Below are positions 23,651-32,475 of a stretch of DNA of 64,000 nucleotides, one piece after another; position 1 is the stretch's first letter, and each line of letters begins with the position of its first letter. Position numbers and translations under genes: made by a program. A model generated the notes under the pieces. That model worked only from the letters and a program-made list of their open reading frames with translations, was not told the origin of the DNA and made no database searches. The stretch covers positions 3,286,001 through 3,350,000 of the forward strand of contig NZ_CP013940.1 of the NCBI RefSeq assembly GCF_001277215.2, given 5' to 3'. The DNA is from Cronobacter malonaticus LMG 23826. GTDB lineage: Bacteria; Pseudomonadota; Gammaproteobacteria; Enterobacterales; Enterobacteriaceae.

Positions 23651-25636
23651 TTAACGGCTCTGCTTACGCAACAAATACACGAAATACGGCGCGCCGATAA
23701 ACGTCGCCAGCAGCCCGGCCGGGATCTGGTACGGGAACATCACCATTCGCCCTGCCCAGTCCGCCAGCATCATCAACATACCGCCCAGCAGCGAGGCGAT
23801 AACGAGCTGCGGCAACGCGCGGCGAAAACCGAGCATCCGCGTAATGTGCGGTGCCATCAGCCCGATAAAACTCAGCGGCCCGATGGTCAGCGTCGCCGCG
23901 GCGGTCAGCGCCGATGCCAGCAGCAACAGCACAATGCGGGTCGGCGTCAGCGCCATCCCGACCGCACGCGCGGTCTCGCCGCCAAGCGGCAGCACCGTCA
24001 GCCAGCGGCGGCACAGCGGCGTCAGTGCCAGCAATATCAGCATCACCCACAGCGAGTTTCTCGCCTGCTGCGGCGTCACGCTGTAGGTGGAGCCGGAGAT
24101 CCAGGTGATCACCTGCGCCATACGCGGATCGCCGCTCGCCTGCAGCATCACCAGCAGCATCGTAAACGCGGTGCTGAGCGCCATCCCTGCGAGCAACATC
24201 CGGTGCGGGGAAAACCCGCCGCGTCCGGCGGCAATCAGAATAATCATCAGGGTCGCCGCCGCCCCGATGCTCCCCGCCGGCAGCAGCCAGCCGAAGGCGT
24301 CGCCCGGCACGAACAGCAGCATCAACACCACGCCGAACGCCGCGCCGGAGCTAATGCCCAGCACTTCCGGGCTCGCCATCGGGTTGCCGGTCAGCCGCTG
24401 GATAATACAGCCCGCCGCCGCCAGCATCGTGCCTGCGCACAGCGCCGCCAGCACGCGCGGCCAGCGCCAGCCCAGCAGCTCGCGCAGCACGTCGCCCTGT
24501 GCCCACACCCAGCCGTGCGCGTCGCGGCCAAAACAGAGCGCCAGCGCCGCCACGCCCAGCAGCAGTAACAGCCCTGCCAGCGTCCAGCGCGCCACATGGC
24601 CGCGCTCGGCCGGGATCGTGTCGCCCGCGTTCATCGCCGGCGCGCTCATGGTACGCAGACGCGGCAGAAGCCACAGCAGCAGCGGCGCGCCAAACAGCGC
24701 CGTCGCCATCCCGGTGGAGACTTCCAGCCAGGCGCGGGAGAGCCAGAGAATAAACTGATCCGACAGCCACAGCAGCAGCGCGCCAATGAACGACGCCAGC
24801 AGCAGCCGCGCCAGCAGCCGACGCGCGCCGAGCATTTTCGCGAGCAGCGGCGCGAACAGCCCGATAAACCCGATGATCCCGACCGCGTTGACCAGCAGCG
24901 CGCTGATAATAATCGCCAGCGTCAGCGTCGCGAGCCGCGCCAGCGACAGCGCCAGGCCAAGATTGCGCGCCACGCCGTCATCCAGCCCCATCAGCGTAAG
25001 CGGGCGCAACAGCAGCAGCGTCAGTAAAAAGCCCGCCAGCAGTTGCGGCCACAGCCGCGCCGCCACGCTCCAGTCGTTCTGGTTAAGCGCGCCGGTGCTC
25101 CATAAAAACATGCTTTGCAGTTGATCGTGATGGAACAGCACCAGCAACTGATTGACGGCACCGCAGTAGAGGCTCACCACCAGGCCCGCCAGAATCAGCG
25201 TGACCGGCGAGAGACGTTTTCCCCAGGCGACGCCAAACACCAGCAGCCCAACCACGCAGGCCCCGGCCAGCGCCGCGAACTGGGCGGTCAGCACGCCGCC
25301 TGGCAGCGCCCAGAGCGTCGCCACGGTGACGCCAAGCTGCGCGCCGGTCGCCACACCCAGCGTGGTCGGCTCGGCAAGCGGATTACGCAGCACCTGCTGA
25401 AACAGCACGCCGACCAGCCCAAGCCCCGCGCCAACGAGCAGCGACACCGCAAAGCGCGGCAGCAGGCTGTAATGGAACAGCATCTGATCGATGGCATCAA
25501 TATTCGGACGCCACAGCGCCTCGCCCCACTGCGCGCGCGGCAGCCAGGCATTCAGGTTGGCCCAGCTCAGGCCGAGCGCCAGCGCGAACAACAGCCCCAG
25601 CAGCAGCGCCGGGAAAAGCAGATTATGTCGCCTCAT
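23651..25636 (-). CDS. fhuB: FhuB, ferric hydroxamate ABC permease
   Basis: Inner-membrane permease of the ferrichrome importer. The 661-residue chain is a fused tandem of two FecCD-type halves (about 1-330 and 345-661), each with around ten membrane helices, so one chain replaces the usual permease dimer. Each half has a cytoplasmic coupling region for FhuC containing the conserved P-L-A-x-P/G-N-P-M-A motif (RNPLAEPTTLG and GNPMASPEVLG). Its start overlaps the fhuD stop by 4 bases (ATGA), which indicates translational coupling. Confidence 0.96.
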   Translation of the reverse strand: MRRHNLLFPALLLGLLFALALGLSWANLNAWLPRAQWGEALWRPNIDAIDQMLFHYSLLPRFAVSLLVGAGLGLVGVLFQQVLRNPLAEPTTLGVATGAQLGVTVATLWALPGGVLTAQFAALAGACVVGLLVFGVAWGKRLSPVTLILAGLVVSLYCGAVNQLLVLFHHDQLQSMFLWSTGALNQNDWSVAARLWPQLLAGFLLTLLLLRPLTLMGLDDGVARNLGLALSLARLATLTLAIIISALLVNAVGIIGFIGLFAPLLAKMLGARRLLARLLLASFIGALLLWLSDQFILWLSRAWLEVSTGMATALFGAPLLLWLLPRLRTMSAPAMNAGDTIPAERGHVARWTLAGLLLLLGVAALALCFGRDAHGWVWAQGDVLRELLGWRWPRVLAALCAGTMLAAAGCIIQRLTGNPMASPEVLGISSGAAFGVVLMLLFVPGDAFGWLLPAGSIGAAATLMIILIAAGRGGFSPHRMLLAGMALSTAFTMLLVMLQASGDPRMAQVITWISGSTYSVTPQQARNSLWVMLILLALTPLCRRWLTVLPLGGETARAVGMALTPTRIVLLLLASALTAAATLTIGPLSFIGLMAPHITRMLGFRRALPQLVIASLLGGMLMMLADWAGRMVMFPYQIPAGLLATFIGAPYFVYLLRKQSR

Positions 25637-26529
25637 GCCCGGCCTCCCAGCGCGTTTTCCAGCACGCGGCCAAAGCGCATCGCCGAGAGCGTCGCGCCGT
25701 AAAACCAGACGGCAGGCACGCGCTGAAAACGGCCCTCGCGCACAAACGGCATCGCCTGCCAGAGCGGCGTGGCGGCAAGCTGGCGCATCGCCTGGTCATC
25801 GCCATGCTCAAAGCAGATAACGTCAGCGTCGCGGAATTGCGCAAGGCGCTCAATGCCGACAATCGCGCTGCCCCAGAAGTTGGTCTTATCCTGCCAGGCG
25901 TTAGGAATATTCACGGCGTCCAGCACCGGCTGAAACAGACTGTTAGTGCCGAGCGTCAGCGCGTGGCGCGAGTCCAGCAGCGACATCAGCAGCAGCGGAC
26001 GCTGCCCGCGTCCCGCCAGGCGCGCTTTCATCTGCGTAAGAAACTGTTCGAATTCATCAAGGTGAGCGTGCGCCGCTTTCTCAAGCCCCAGCCGTTCGGC
26101 CAGCGTCAGCAGCGACTGCCGGGCCATCGCGAGCGGCGCTTTGCCGTCGGTAAACGTCACGCCCATGCCGGGCGCAATACGCTTAAGCTGCGCTTCCGAC
26201 GGGCCATAACCGGCCGACCAGATCATCAGCGACGGCTCAAGCTGGGTGAGCAGTTCCAGGTTTGGCTCGGTGCGCAGCCCGACGTCGATGACGGCATCCG
26301 GCAGCGGCGGGTAGTCAACCCACAGGCGGTAGTTCGGCACATCCGCCACCGCGTAAGGCATCACGCCAAGCGCGATAAGCTGTTCGACAGGCAGCCATTC
26401 CAGCGCCACGATACGTTTGAGATCCACCGATGCCGCACGGGCTTTCGCCATGTGCCACATCACCGGCGAGAGAGCCATCGCCGTCATCAGACGCCGACGG
26501 CTGAAAGGGGTTGAGAGAATATCGCGCAT
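25633..26529 (-). CDS. fhuD: FhuD, periplasmic ferric hydroxamate-binding protein
   Basis: Carries ferrichrome-type siderophores from FhuA to FhuB. The 298 residues include an N-terminal SRRRLMTAMAL segment, a twin-arginine type export signal as in E. coli FhuD. The binding-protein fold follows, with RIVALEWLPVEQL, the DVGLRTEPNLELL stretch and the conserved TPLWQAMPFV near the end. It starts one base from the end of fhuC (overlapping stop and start) and overlaps fhuB by 4 bases. Confidence 0.95.
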   Translation of the reverse strand: MRDILSTPFSRRRLMTAMALSPVMWHMAKARAASVDLKRIVALEWLPVEQLIALGVMPYAVADVPNYRLWVDYPPLPDAVIDVGLRTEPNLELLTQLEPSLMIWSAGYGPSEAQLKRIAPGMGVTFTDGKAPLAMARQSLLTLAERLGLEKAAHAHLDEFEQFLTQMKARLAGRGQRPLLLMSLLDSRHALTLGTNSLFQPVLDAVNIPNAWQDKTNFWGSAIVGIERLAQFRDADVICFEHGDDQAMRQLAATPLWQAMPFVREGRFQRVPAVWFYGATLSAMRFGRVLENALGGRA

Positions 26530-27326
26530 CAGCAGACAAAGCTCACGGGTGCGAGGCCCGCCGGATGCGGCAGAATGCCCATCGGAATGCCATAAATCTG
26601 TTGCAGCGTTTCGCCGTTCATAAGTTCCAGCGGGCTGCCCTGGGCTATCATCTCCCCACCGCGCAGCGCCACCAGATGGTCGCAGTAACGCGCCGCCATG
26701 TTGATGTCGTGCAGCACCGCGATCACCGTTAATCCGCGCTGCTGGCTTAAGCGATGGATCAGCGCCAGCACGTCGACCTGATGGGCGATATCCAGCGCTG
26801 AGGTCGGTTCGTCGAGCAGCAGGCAGCGGCTGTTCTGCGCCACCAGCATGGCAATCCAGGCCCGCTGGCGCTCGCCGCCGGAAAGGCTGTCCACCAGCCG
26901 GTGCGAAAGCGGTTTAAGCCCCACCAGACTGATGGCTTCCTCCACCCGTTCGCGATCTTCCGCCCCAAAGCGCCCAAGCGCGCCGTGCCACGGGTAGCGA
27001 CCAATCGCCACCAGCTCGCGCACCGTCATGCCTTCAGCGGCAGGCAACTGCTGCGGCAGATACGCGACTTCACGCGCGAACGCTTTGCTGTTCCAGCCCG
27101 CCAGCGGCTCGCCGTTAAGCAGAATGTCGCCACCGGAGGGTTTCTGGTGACGGCCAAGCATTTTCAGAAGCGTGGATTTGCCGGAGCCGTTATGGCCGAT
27201 AAGTCCGGTGACTTTGCCGGCCGGAAAGGTGAGCGACAAGGGGTGCAGCAGCGTGCGTCCAGGCACTCGAAAAGTGACATCTTTTAACGAAAAACCAGCA
27301 TCGGGCGGGGAAATTTTGTCCTGCAT
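26529..27326 (-). CDS. fhuC: FhuC, ferric hydroxamate ABC ATPase
   Basis: ATPase powering ferrichrome uptake through FhuB. I start at ATG 27326 (MQDKISPP), giving 265 residues as in E. coli; the open frame to 27428 runs back into the end of fhuA and is not conserved. Walker A GHNGSGKST, signature LSGGERQR, Walker B CLLLDEP and the switch histidine (VLHD) are all intact. Third position of fhuA-C-D-B is normal for the operon. Confidence 0.96.
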   Translation of the reverse strand: MQDKISPPDAGFSLKDVTFRVPGRTLLHPLSLTFPAGKVTGLIGHNGSGKSTLLKMLGRHQKPSGGDILLNGEPLAGWNSKAFAREVAYLPQQLPAAEGMTVRELVAIGRYPWHGALGRFGAEDRERVEEAISLVGLKPLSHRLVDSLSGGERQRAWIAMLVAQNSRCLLLDEPTSALDIAHQVDVLALIHRLSQQRGLTVIAVLHDINMAARYCDHLVALRGGEMIAQGSPLELMNGETLQQIYGIPMGILPHPAGLAPVSFVC

Positions 27327-27373
27327 GGTAGCCAACTTGTTGAAGGGCACGCCAAAGCGTGCCCAAAGACGGA

Positions 27374-29566
27374 TCAGAAGCGGAATGTGGCGGTCGCCGT
27401 TACCTGACGTTCCGCGCCCCAGTAGCATGCGTAATCTTTGTAGCAGCTGGAGACATACTCGCGGTCAAACAGGTTATTGACGTTTAAGGCGACAGACGAG
27501 CCCGGCAGGCCTAAACGCGCCAGATCGTATTTCACCATAGCATCCGCCACGGTGTAGCTTGCAACGTTAAACGGTTGGTTCTGTTTATCACCGTAGGCGT
27601 AATAGCTGACGGTATTGCCGACATAGCGGCCGCCAGCGCCGACAGTCAGCCCGCTCAGCGCGCCATCGTGGAAGGTGTAATCCGCCCACAGCGACGCCAT
27701 ATTGCGCGGCACTTCCGCCGGACGCTTGTCTTCAAAGAGCGTGTCATGCGTATATTTCGCATCGGTAAAGCTATAAGACGCGGTCACATTCACATTCGCT
27801 GACACGGCCGCTTTCGCTTCCAGTTCAATGCCGCGGGAACGGATTTCACCGCCCTGGACGCTGAAGCTGTTATTCGCCGGATCGGCCGTCAGGTTTTTAT
27901 CTTTTGTGAGCTGATATACCGCGGCCGTCAGCACGACCGGCATATCCTTCGGCACATATTTCACGCCCGCTTCATACTGCTTGCCGCGTGAGGGCTCGAA
28001 TGGTTTGCGGCCTAAGGTGGAACCAGAAACAGGCTCAAACGATTCGCTGTAGCTGAAGTAAGGGGATACGCCGTTATCGAACAGATAGTTGATGCCGCCG
28101 CGCCAGGTGAACTGCTGATCGTTAATCTCAGCAAGCGCGCCGGAAGAGCGGGTATAGGTGGACGTTTTCGCGAAATCGTAACGGCCGCCTAAAGTCATTA
28201 CCCACTTGTTCCACTCCGCCTGATCCTGCACATACAGGCCCGTTTGCTCCTGACGATTAATCACGTCATAGAGGTAGTTCACGTTAATGTCAGGGTTGCC
28301 GTACTGCGGATCCAGCATATTGAGCGAGCTGGCGGTGCCGTAGTCCGCGTTAATGTCGTTGCGCATACGGGAGTAATCAACGCCGGTCAGCAGCTTATGA
28401 TCCACCGCGCCAGTTGCGAAATCAGACTGCAACTGCGTATCGACGCTGAAAGCGTTCATGTCTTCATCGGAACGGACATACGCGCGATTAATCGTGGACG
28501 GCGCGACAAACGCATTGCCGTACACCGAGCGGTACAGCGTGTGCTCGCGGGTGTAACGCAGATTCTGGCGCAGCGTGAAGGTATCATCGAAGGCGTGCGA
28601 GAAGCTGTAGCCAACCATCTGCTGACGGCGAGACATCTTGTTGTTCGCTTCGCCTTCGTTGAAATCGGTCGGCAGCTTATGCGCCTTACCGTTAGCGTCG
28701 TAATACGGCACGATCGTGCCGGAGCGCGGCAGCCAGCCATAAAAACCGGCATACGGGTCGCTCTGGAAGTTACTCAGGAACGTAAAATCGGTTTGATTAT
28801 CCGGACGCCAGCTAAAAGAAGGGGCAATCGCGTAACGCGACGATTTCGCCATCTCCTGCTGGGCATTTTGGCTGCGGCCTAAACCGGTCAGGCGATAAGA
28901 CCACACGCCCGCGTCATCAATCGCGTCGCTGAAATCAAAACCGGTCTGCCAGAGATTGTGGCTGCCCATTTTGAACTGCACTTCGCGCAGCGGCTCGGTG
29001 GTCGGACGTTTGCTGACCATGCTGACGATACCGCCGGGGTTGCTGTTGCCATAGAGCACGGAAGTCGGCCCGCGCATCAGCTCCACGCGCTCCAGGAAAT
29101 AAGGATCCATGGAAATTTCAGAGTAGTTGTTGCCCTGAAGCTTCATACCGTCGAGGTACTGGTTAGTGTTTACCGTGGTCGAGGTCGTAAAACCGCGGAT
29201 GGTCACGACATCGTAAGTGGAGGAGCTGCCGCGTGTGGAGAAAACGCTCGGGCTATAGCTCAACGCCTCTTTGACGGTGGTCGGCTGGCGAGTATCCATC
29301 TCTTCGCGCGTCACGACGGACACGGACTGTGGCGTTTTTTCAATCGGGGTATCGGTTTTGGTGGCGGTGGCGGAACGCTTCGCCGCAATGGTCGGGGCCG
29401 GGCCCCAGGCGCTTTCCTGCGCAGCAGCAGCGGAAACAGTAATGGTTTCCTCTTTCTGGCCGTCGGCGGCTAACGCGGAAGCGGCAAAACCGCCGCACGC
29501 CGTGGCAACAACAACCGCCAGTCTGCAAATCCTGGTATTGATCTGAGTGTGAGTGGAACGCGCCAT
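27374..29566 (-). CDS. fhuA: FhuA, TonB-dependent ferrichrome receptor
   Basis: Outer-membrane receptor for ferrichrome; in E. coli also the receptor for T1, T5 and phi80 and for colicin M. I start at ATG 29566 (MARSTHTQ), giving 730 residues. Order: signal peptide, TonB box (ETITV) near the mature N-terminus, plug domain (about 60-190), 22-strand barrel ending in the terminal Phe of TATFRF. Compared with E. coli from memory the fourth extracellular loop is about 18 residues shorter and has no cysteine pair (see findings). The plug and the C-terminal cysteine pair (SCYKDYACYWG) are conserved. Confidence 0.95.
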   Translation of the reverse strand: MARSTHTQINTRICRLAVVVATACGGFAASALAADGQKEETITVSAAAAQESAWGPAPTIAAKRSATATKTDTPIEKTPQSVSVVTREEMDTRQPTTVKEALSYSPSVFSTRGSSSTYDVVTIRGFTTSTTVNTNQYLDGMKLQGNNYSEISMDPYFLERVELMRGPTSVLYGNSNPGGIVSMVSKRPTTEPLREVQFKMGSHNLWQTGFDFSDAIDDAGVWSYRLTGLGRSQNAQQEMAKSSRYAIAPSFSWRPDNQTDFTFLSNFQSDPYAGFYGWLPRSGTIVPYYDANGKAHKLPTDFNEGEANNKMSRRQQMVGYSFSHAFDDTFTLRQNLRYTREHTLYRSVYGNAFVAPSTINRAYVRSDEDMNAFSVDTQLQSDFATGAVDHKLLTGVDYSRMRNDINADYGTASSLNMLDPQYGNPDINVNYLYDVINRQEQTGLYVQDQAEWNKWVMTLGGRYDFAKTSTYTRSSGALAEINDQQFTWRGGINYLFDNGVSPYFSYSESFEPVSGSTLGRKPFEPSRGKQYEAGVKYVPKDMPVVLTAAVYQLTKDKNLTADPANNSFSVQGGEIRSRGIELEAKAAVSANVNVTASYSFTDAKYTHDTLFEDKRPAEVPRNMASLWADYTFHDGALSGLTVGAGGRYVGNTVSYYAYGDKQNQPFNVASYTVADAMVKYDLARLGLPGSSVALNVNNLFDREYVSSCYKDYACYWGAERQVTATATFRF

Positions 29567-29599
29567 GCTAATTTCTCTGAGTGATAGTGACAAATGATA

Positions 29600-29622
29600 A
29601 CGTAAACGAGAATTATTATTAT
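29600..29622 (-). promoter_or_regulatory. Fur box upstream of fhuA
   Basis: The minus strand reads ATAATAATAATTCTCGTTTA, a good fit to the repeated GATAAT hexamers of a Fur operator, about 35 bases before the fhuA start and just as in E. coli. Iron-replete repression of fhuACDB by Fur is the natural inference. Confidence 0.8.
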
Positions 29623-29771
29623 GCGCCCGAGATGATATGCGAAAGGTTATTTATATAGCAAGCGCCTGGCGCAGCGCGGGCGGCCAATGGCCCAATTAAT
29701 CACCAGAGGAAATTATCAGGTTAATTGACGGCTACCGATTAGTTACCCGCAATTTAAATAATGGTGACAAT

Positions 29772-29823
29772 AAAAAAGGGCTTAGCCCTCTTCCCGCCGA
29801 AGCCGGAGAGGCGCTAAGCCCTG
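29772..29823 (-). terminator. Terminator of mrcB
   Basis: On the minus strand GGGCTTAGC pairs with GCTAAGCCC around a 19-base loop containing a smaller GC hairpin and is followed by seven T. It closes mrcB and isolates it from fhuA. The rest of the 274-base fhuA-mrcB gap holds the fhuA promoter region. Confidence 0.8.
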
Positions 29824-29840
29824 GGTTCCCGAAGGGGACG

Positions 29841-32372
29841 TCAGTTGCTGCCGAACATATCTTTAATCCAGCCCGCGACGCCGTCGCTCTTCTCTTCCTG
29901 CTGCGGCGCCTGTTGAGGCTGCTGCTGTTGCGGCTGCTGCGGCGCGGACTGATCGAACGGATTGCCCGACGGCGCGACCGGCTGGCTCTGCTGGCAGAGC
30001 GCGTTCGGATCGCTGGTCCAGACTGGCAGCGTGCGCATGCCACCGCCGCCGCACAGGAAATTGCCCATATCATCAACGCCCATGTCGACGATATCTTCAG
30101 GCGGCGTCAGATCCAGCGGGATCGGCGACTGGTTAGTCAGATAACGCTGGTAAATCGCCATCGCGCCGCTGGCCCCGTAGAGTTTGGTCGGCTGGTTATT
30201 GTCGCGGCCCACCCAGGTGATCACCACTTCACGCCCGTCGATACCGGCAAACCAGGTGTCGACGTTGTTATTGGTGGTCCCCGTTTTCCCGGCGAGATGC
30301 AGTTTCGGGAATTTCACCGCCAGCGCATGGCCGGTACCGCGCTGCACGACCTGCTGCATCGTCCAGAGCGTCAGGTAAGCGGCCTGCGCCGGTACGGCGC
30401 GCTCCGACTGCGGGAAGCTCTGATACAGCACGGTGCCATCTTCGGCAATCACCGAGCGCAGCACGGAGAGCTGGGCGCGGTTACCGCCGCTCGCGATGGT
30501 CTGGAACGCCTGCGCCACTTCAACCGGCGTCAGGTTCAGCGCACCGAGCAGCATGGCCGGAACCGGATGCAGCTGGTTTTCCGGCGCGCCCAGTTTTTTC
30601 CAGGTGTCGGTCACGGCTGGCAGACCGAGCGCCATACCGAGGTTGACGGTCGGCACGTTCATGGAGCGCGTCAGCGCATCCACCAGCATCACCTGCCCGC
30701 TGAAGCGGTGATCGTCGTTCTGCGGCGACCACACCTGCCCGTTCGGCTGGCGCAGAGAGATCGGCGCATCGGCAATCCAGGTGTTGAGACGGTACGTGTT
30801 CGGCTGGCTTAACGCGGTCAGATAGGTCGCCGGTTTAGCGAGCGAGCCAATCGAGCGACGCGCCTGCATAGCGCGGTTATAGCCCGCGAACTGCGGATTT
30901 GCGCCGCCGACCATCGCGCGGACTTCGCCGGTGAAACGGTCCACCACGACCATCGCGGTTTCCAGATCCTTCAGCTTGCGCTGTTTAATCAGCGCCGGAA
31001 TGCCTTCCACCGCCGCTTTCTCCGCCGCGTCCTGCGCAACCGAATCAAACGTGGTGAAAATCTTCACGCCGGAGAGATCTTTCACTTTATCGCCAAGCTT
31101 CGCCTGCAGCTCCTGACGCACCATCTGCATAAACGCCGGCTGCGGGGAGATCACGCCGCCGCGCGGCTGCACCCCGAGCGGACGGGCGCTCAGCATGTCA
31201 TAAAGCTCCTGGTCGATAACCTTCTGCTCCTGCAACAGGCGCAGCACCAAGTTACGACGCTCCAGCGCCAGTTTCGGGTTACGCCACGGGTTATAGAGCG
31301 ACGCGCCCTTCACCATGCCCACCAGCAGCGCCTGCTGATCGAGGCTCAGCTCTTCAACCGGACGGCCGAAATAATAGAGGCTCGCCAGCGGGAAGCCGCG
31401 GATCTGATCGTCGCCGCTCTGGCCGAGATAGACCTCGTTCAGGTACAGCTCAAGGATGCGGTCTTTGTCATAGCGCGCGTCCATGATAAGCGCCATGTAC
31501 GCTTCGTTGGCTTTACGCCACAGAGTGCGCTTGTTGGTCAGGAACAGGTTTTTCACCAGCTGCTGCGTCAGCGTACTGCCGCCCTGCACCGCGCGGCCCG
31601 CCGTCAGGTTCGCCAGCACCGCACGACCAATCGACCAGACGCTGATGCCGTCATGCTCGTAGAAGTGGCGGTCTTCCGTCGCGACGAGCGTGTCCACCAG
31701 CAGATCCGGGAAGCCGGAGCGCGGCACAAACAGGCGCTGCTCGCCGTTCGGCGATGACAGCATCGTGATCAGCCGCGGATCGAGGCGGAAGAAACCGAAG
31801 TTACGGTTGCTGTCCATATTCTCGATAGAAGCCAGATGGTCGCCGTCAAACTCGAGGCGCGCGCGGATCTGCCCTTCTTTGCTGTCCGGGAAATCGAACG
31901 GACGGCGGATCATCTCAATGCTGTTCGCCTGGACGGTAAACTCGCCAGGGCGCGTCATTTTCGTCACCTGACGATACTGCGTCGCCTCCAGCAGCTTCAC
32001 CATCTCCTGCTTGCTGATGGTCATATCAGGCTCAAGGTTAACCATGCGCCCGTAGACGGCCGCCGGCAGTTGCCAGACTTTGCCATCGATACGGCTGCGG
32101 ATTTTTTGATCAAGATAGACGCCGTAGATAACCAGCAGCACCACAAAAATCACAAACAGCTTTAACAGAAGCCACAGCCAGCGGCGTTTGCCGCCCTGTT
32201 TTCCGCCTTTGCCTTTTTTGCCTTTTACCTTACGCGGCATCGGCTCCTCATCATCGTCTTCATACTCATCGTCATAATCCTCATCCCTGAGACGACGACG
32301 GCTTACCTTCTGTTTTGCCGGACGCGTCGGTCGTCCTTTGCGTCCGATAGGTTCGCGGTCATTCCCCGCCAT
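29841..32372 (-). CDS. mrcB: PBP1B, bifunctional peptidoglycan synthase
   Basis: Polymerises glycan strands and cross-links peptides at the inner membrane. I start at ATG 32372 ([10 protein letters not shown]), giving 843 residues (E. coli 844). Order: acidic/basic cytoplasmic tail, one membrane helix (about 65-87), UB2H domain that binds LpoB, glycosyltransferase with [12 protein letters not shown] (catalytic Glu near 232), transpeptidase with nucleophile SIGSLAKP near 508, SMN and KTGTT motifs, and a Q/P-rich tail. An internal ATG at codon 45 matches the start of the short PBP1B form in E. coli. Confidence 0.97.
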   Translation of the reverse strand: MAGNDREPIGRKGRPTRPAKQKVSRRRLRDEDYDDEYEDDDEEPMPRKVKGKKGKGGKQGGKRRWLWLLLKLFVIFVVLLVIYGVYLDQKIRSRIDGKVWQLPAAVYGRMVNLEPDMTISKQEMVKLLEATQYRQVTKMTRPGEFTVQANSIEMIRRPFDFPDSKEGQIRARLEFDGDHLASIENMDSNRNFGFFRLDPRLITMLSSPNGEQRLFVPRSGFPDLLVDTLVATEDRHFYEHDGISVWSIGRAVLANLTAGRAVQGGSTLTQQLVKNLFLTNKRTLWRKANEAYMALIMDARYDKDRILELYLNEVYLGQSGDDQIRGFPLASLYYFGRPVEELSLDQQALLVGMVKGASLYNPWRNPKLALERRNLVLRLLQEQKVIDQELYDMLSARPLGVQPRGGVISPQPAFMQMVRQELQAKLGDKVKDLSGVKIFTTFDSVAQDAAEKAAVEGIPALIKQRKLKDLETAMVVVDRFTGEVRAMVGGANPQFAGYNRAMQARRSIGSLAKPATYLTALSQPNTYRLNTWIADAPISLRQPNGQVWSPQNDDHRFSGQVMLVDALTRSMNVPTVNLGMALGLPAVTDTWKKLGAPENQLHPVPAMLLGALNLTPVEVAQAFQTIASGGNRAQLSVLRSVIAEDGTVLYQSFPQSERAVPAQAAYLTLWTMQQVVQRGTGHALAVKFPKLHLAGKTGTTNNNVDTWFAGIDGREVVITWVGRDNNQPTKLYGASGAMAIYQRYLTNQSPIPLDLTPPEDIVDMGVDDMGNFLCGGGGMRTLPVWTSDPNALCQQSQPVAPSGNPFDQSAPQQPQQQQPQQAPQQEEKSDGVAGWIKDMFGSN

Positions 32373-32475
32373 GCTTTTTCTCCACAACGTACAGGCGCAA
32401 AGGCCAGATTCTTGGCTCTTCCGCACGCAGGCGGAAGAAGAAAGCTCTCAAATCATCACGACGGCAACGCCGCCG

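Noticed and set aside
23651..25636. Double-length FhuB as a recent gene fusion
   Set aside because: The tandem two-half permease is the normal form of FhuB.
29841..32372. Low-complexity Q/P tail of PBP1B as a frameshift or repeat expansion
   Set aside because: E. coli PBP1B has a similar Q/P-rich tail and ends in the same [10 protein letters not shown]; the frame is intact.
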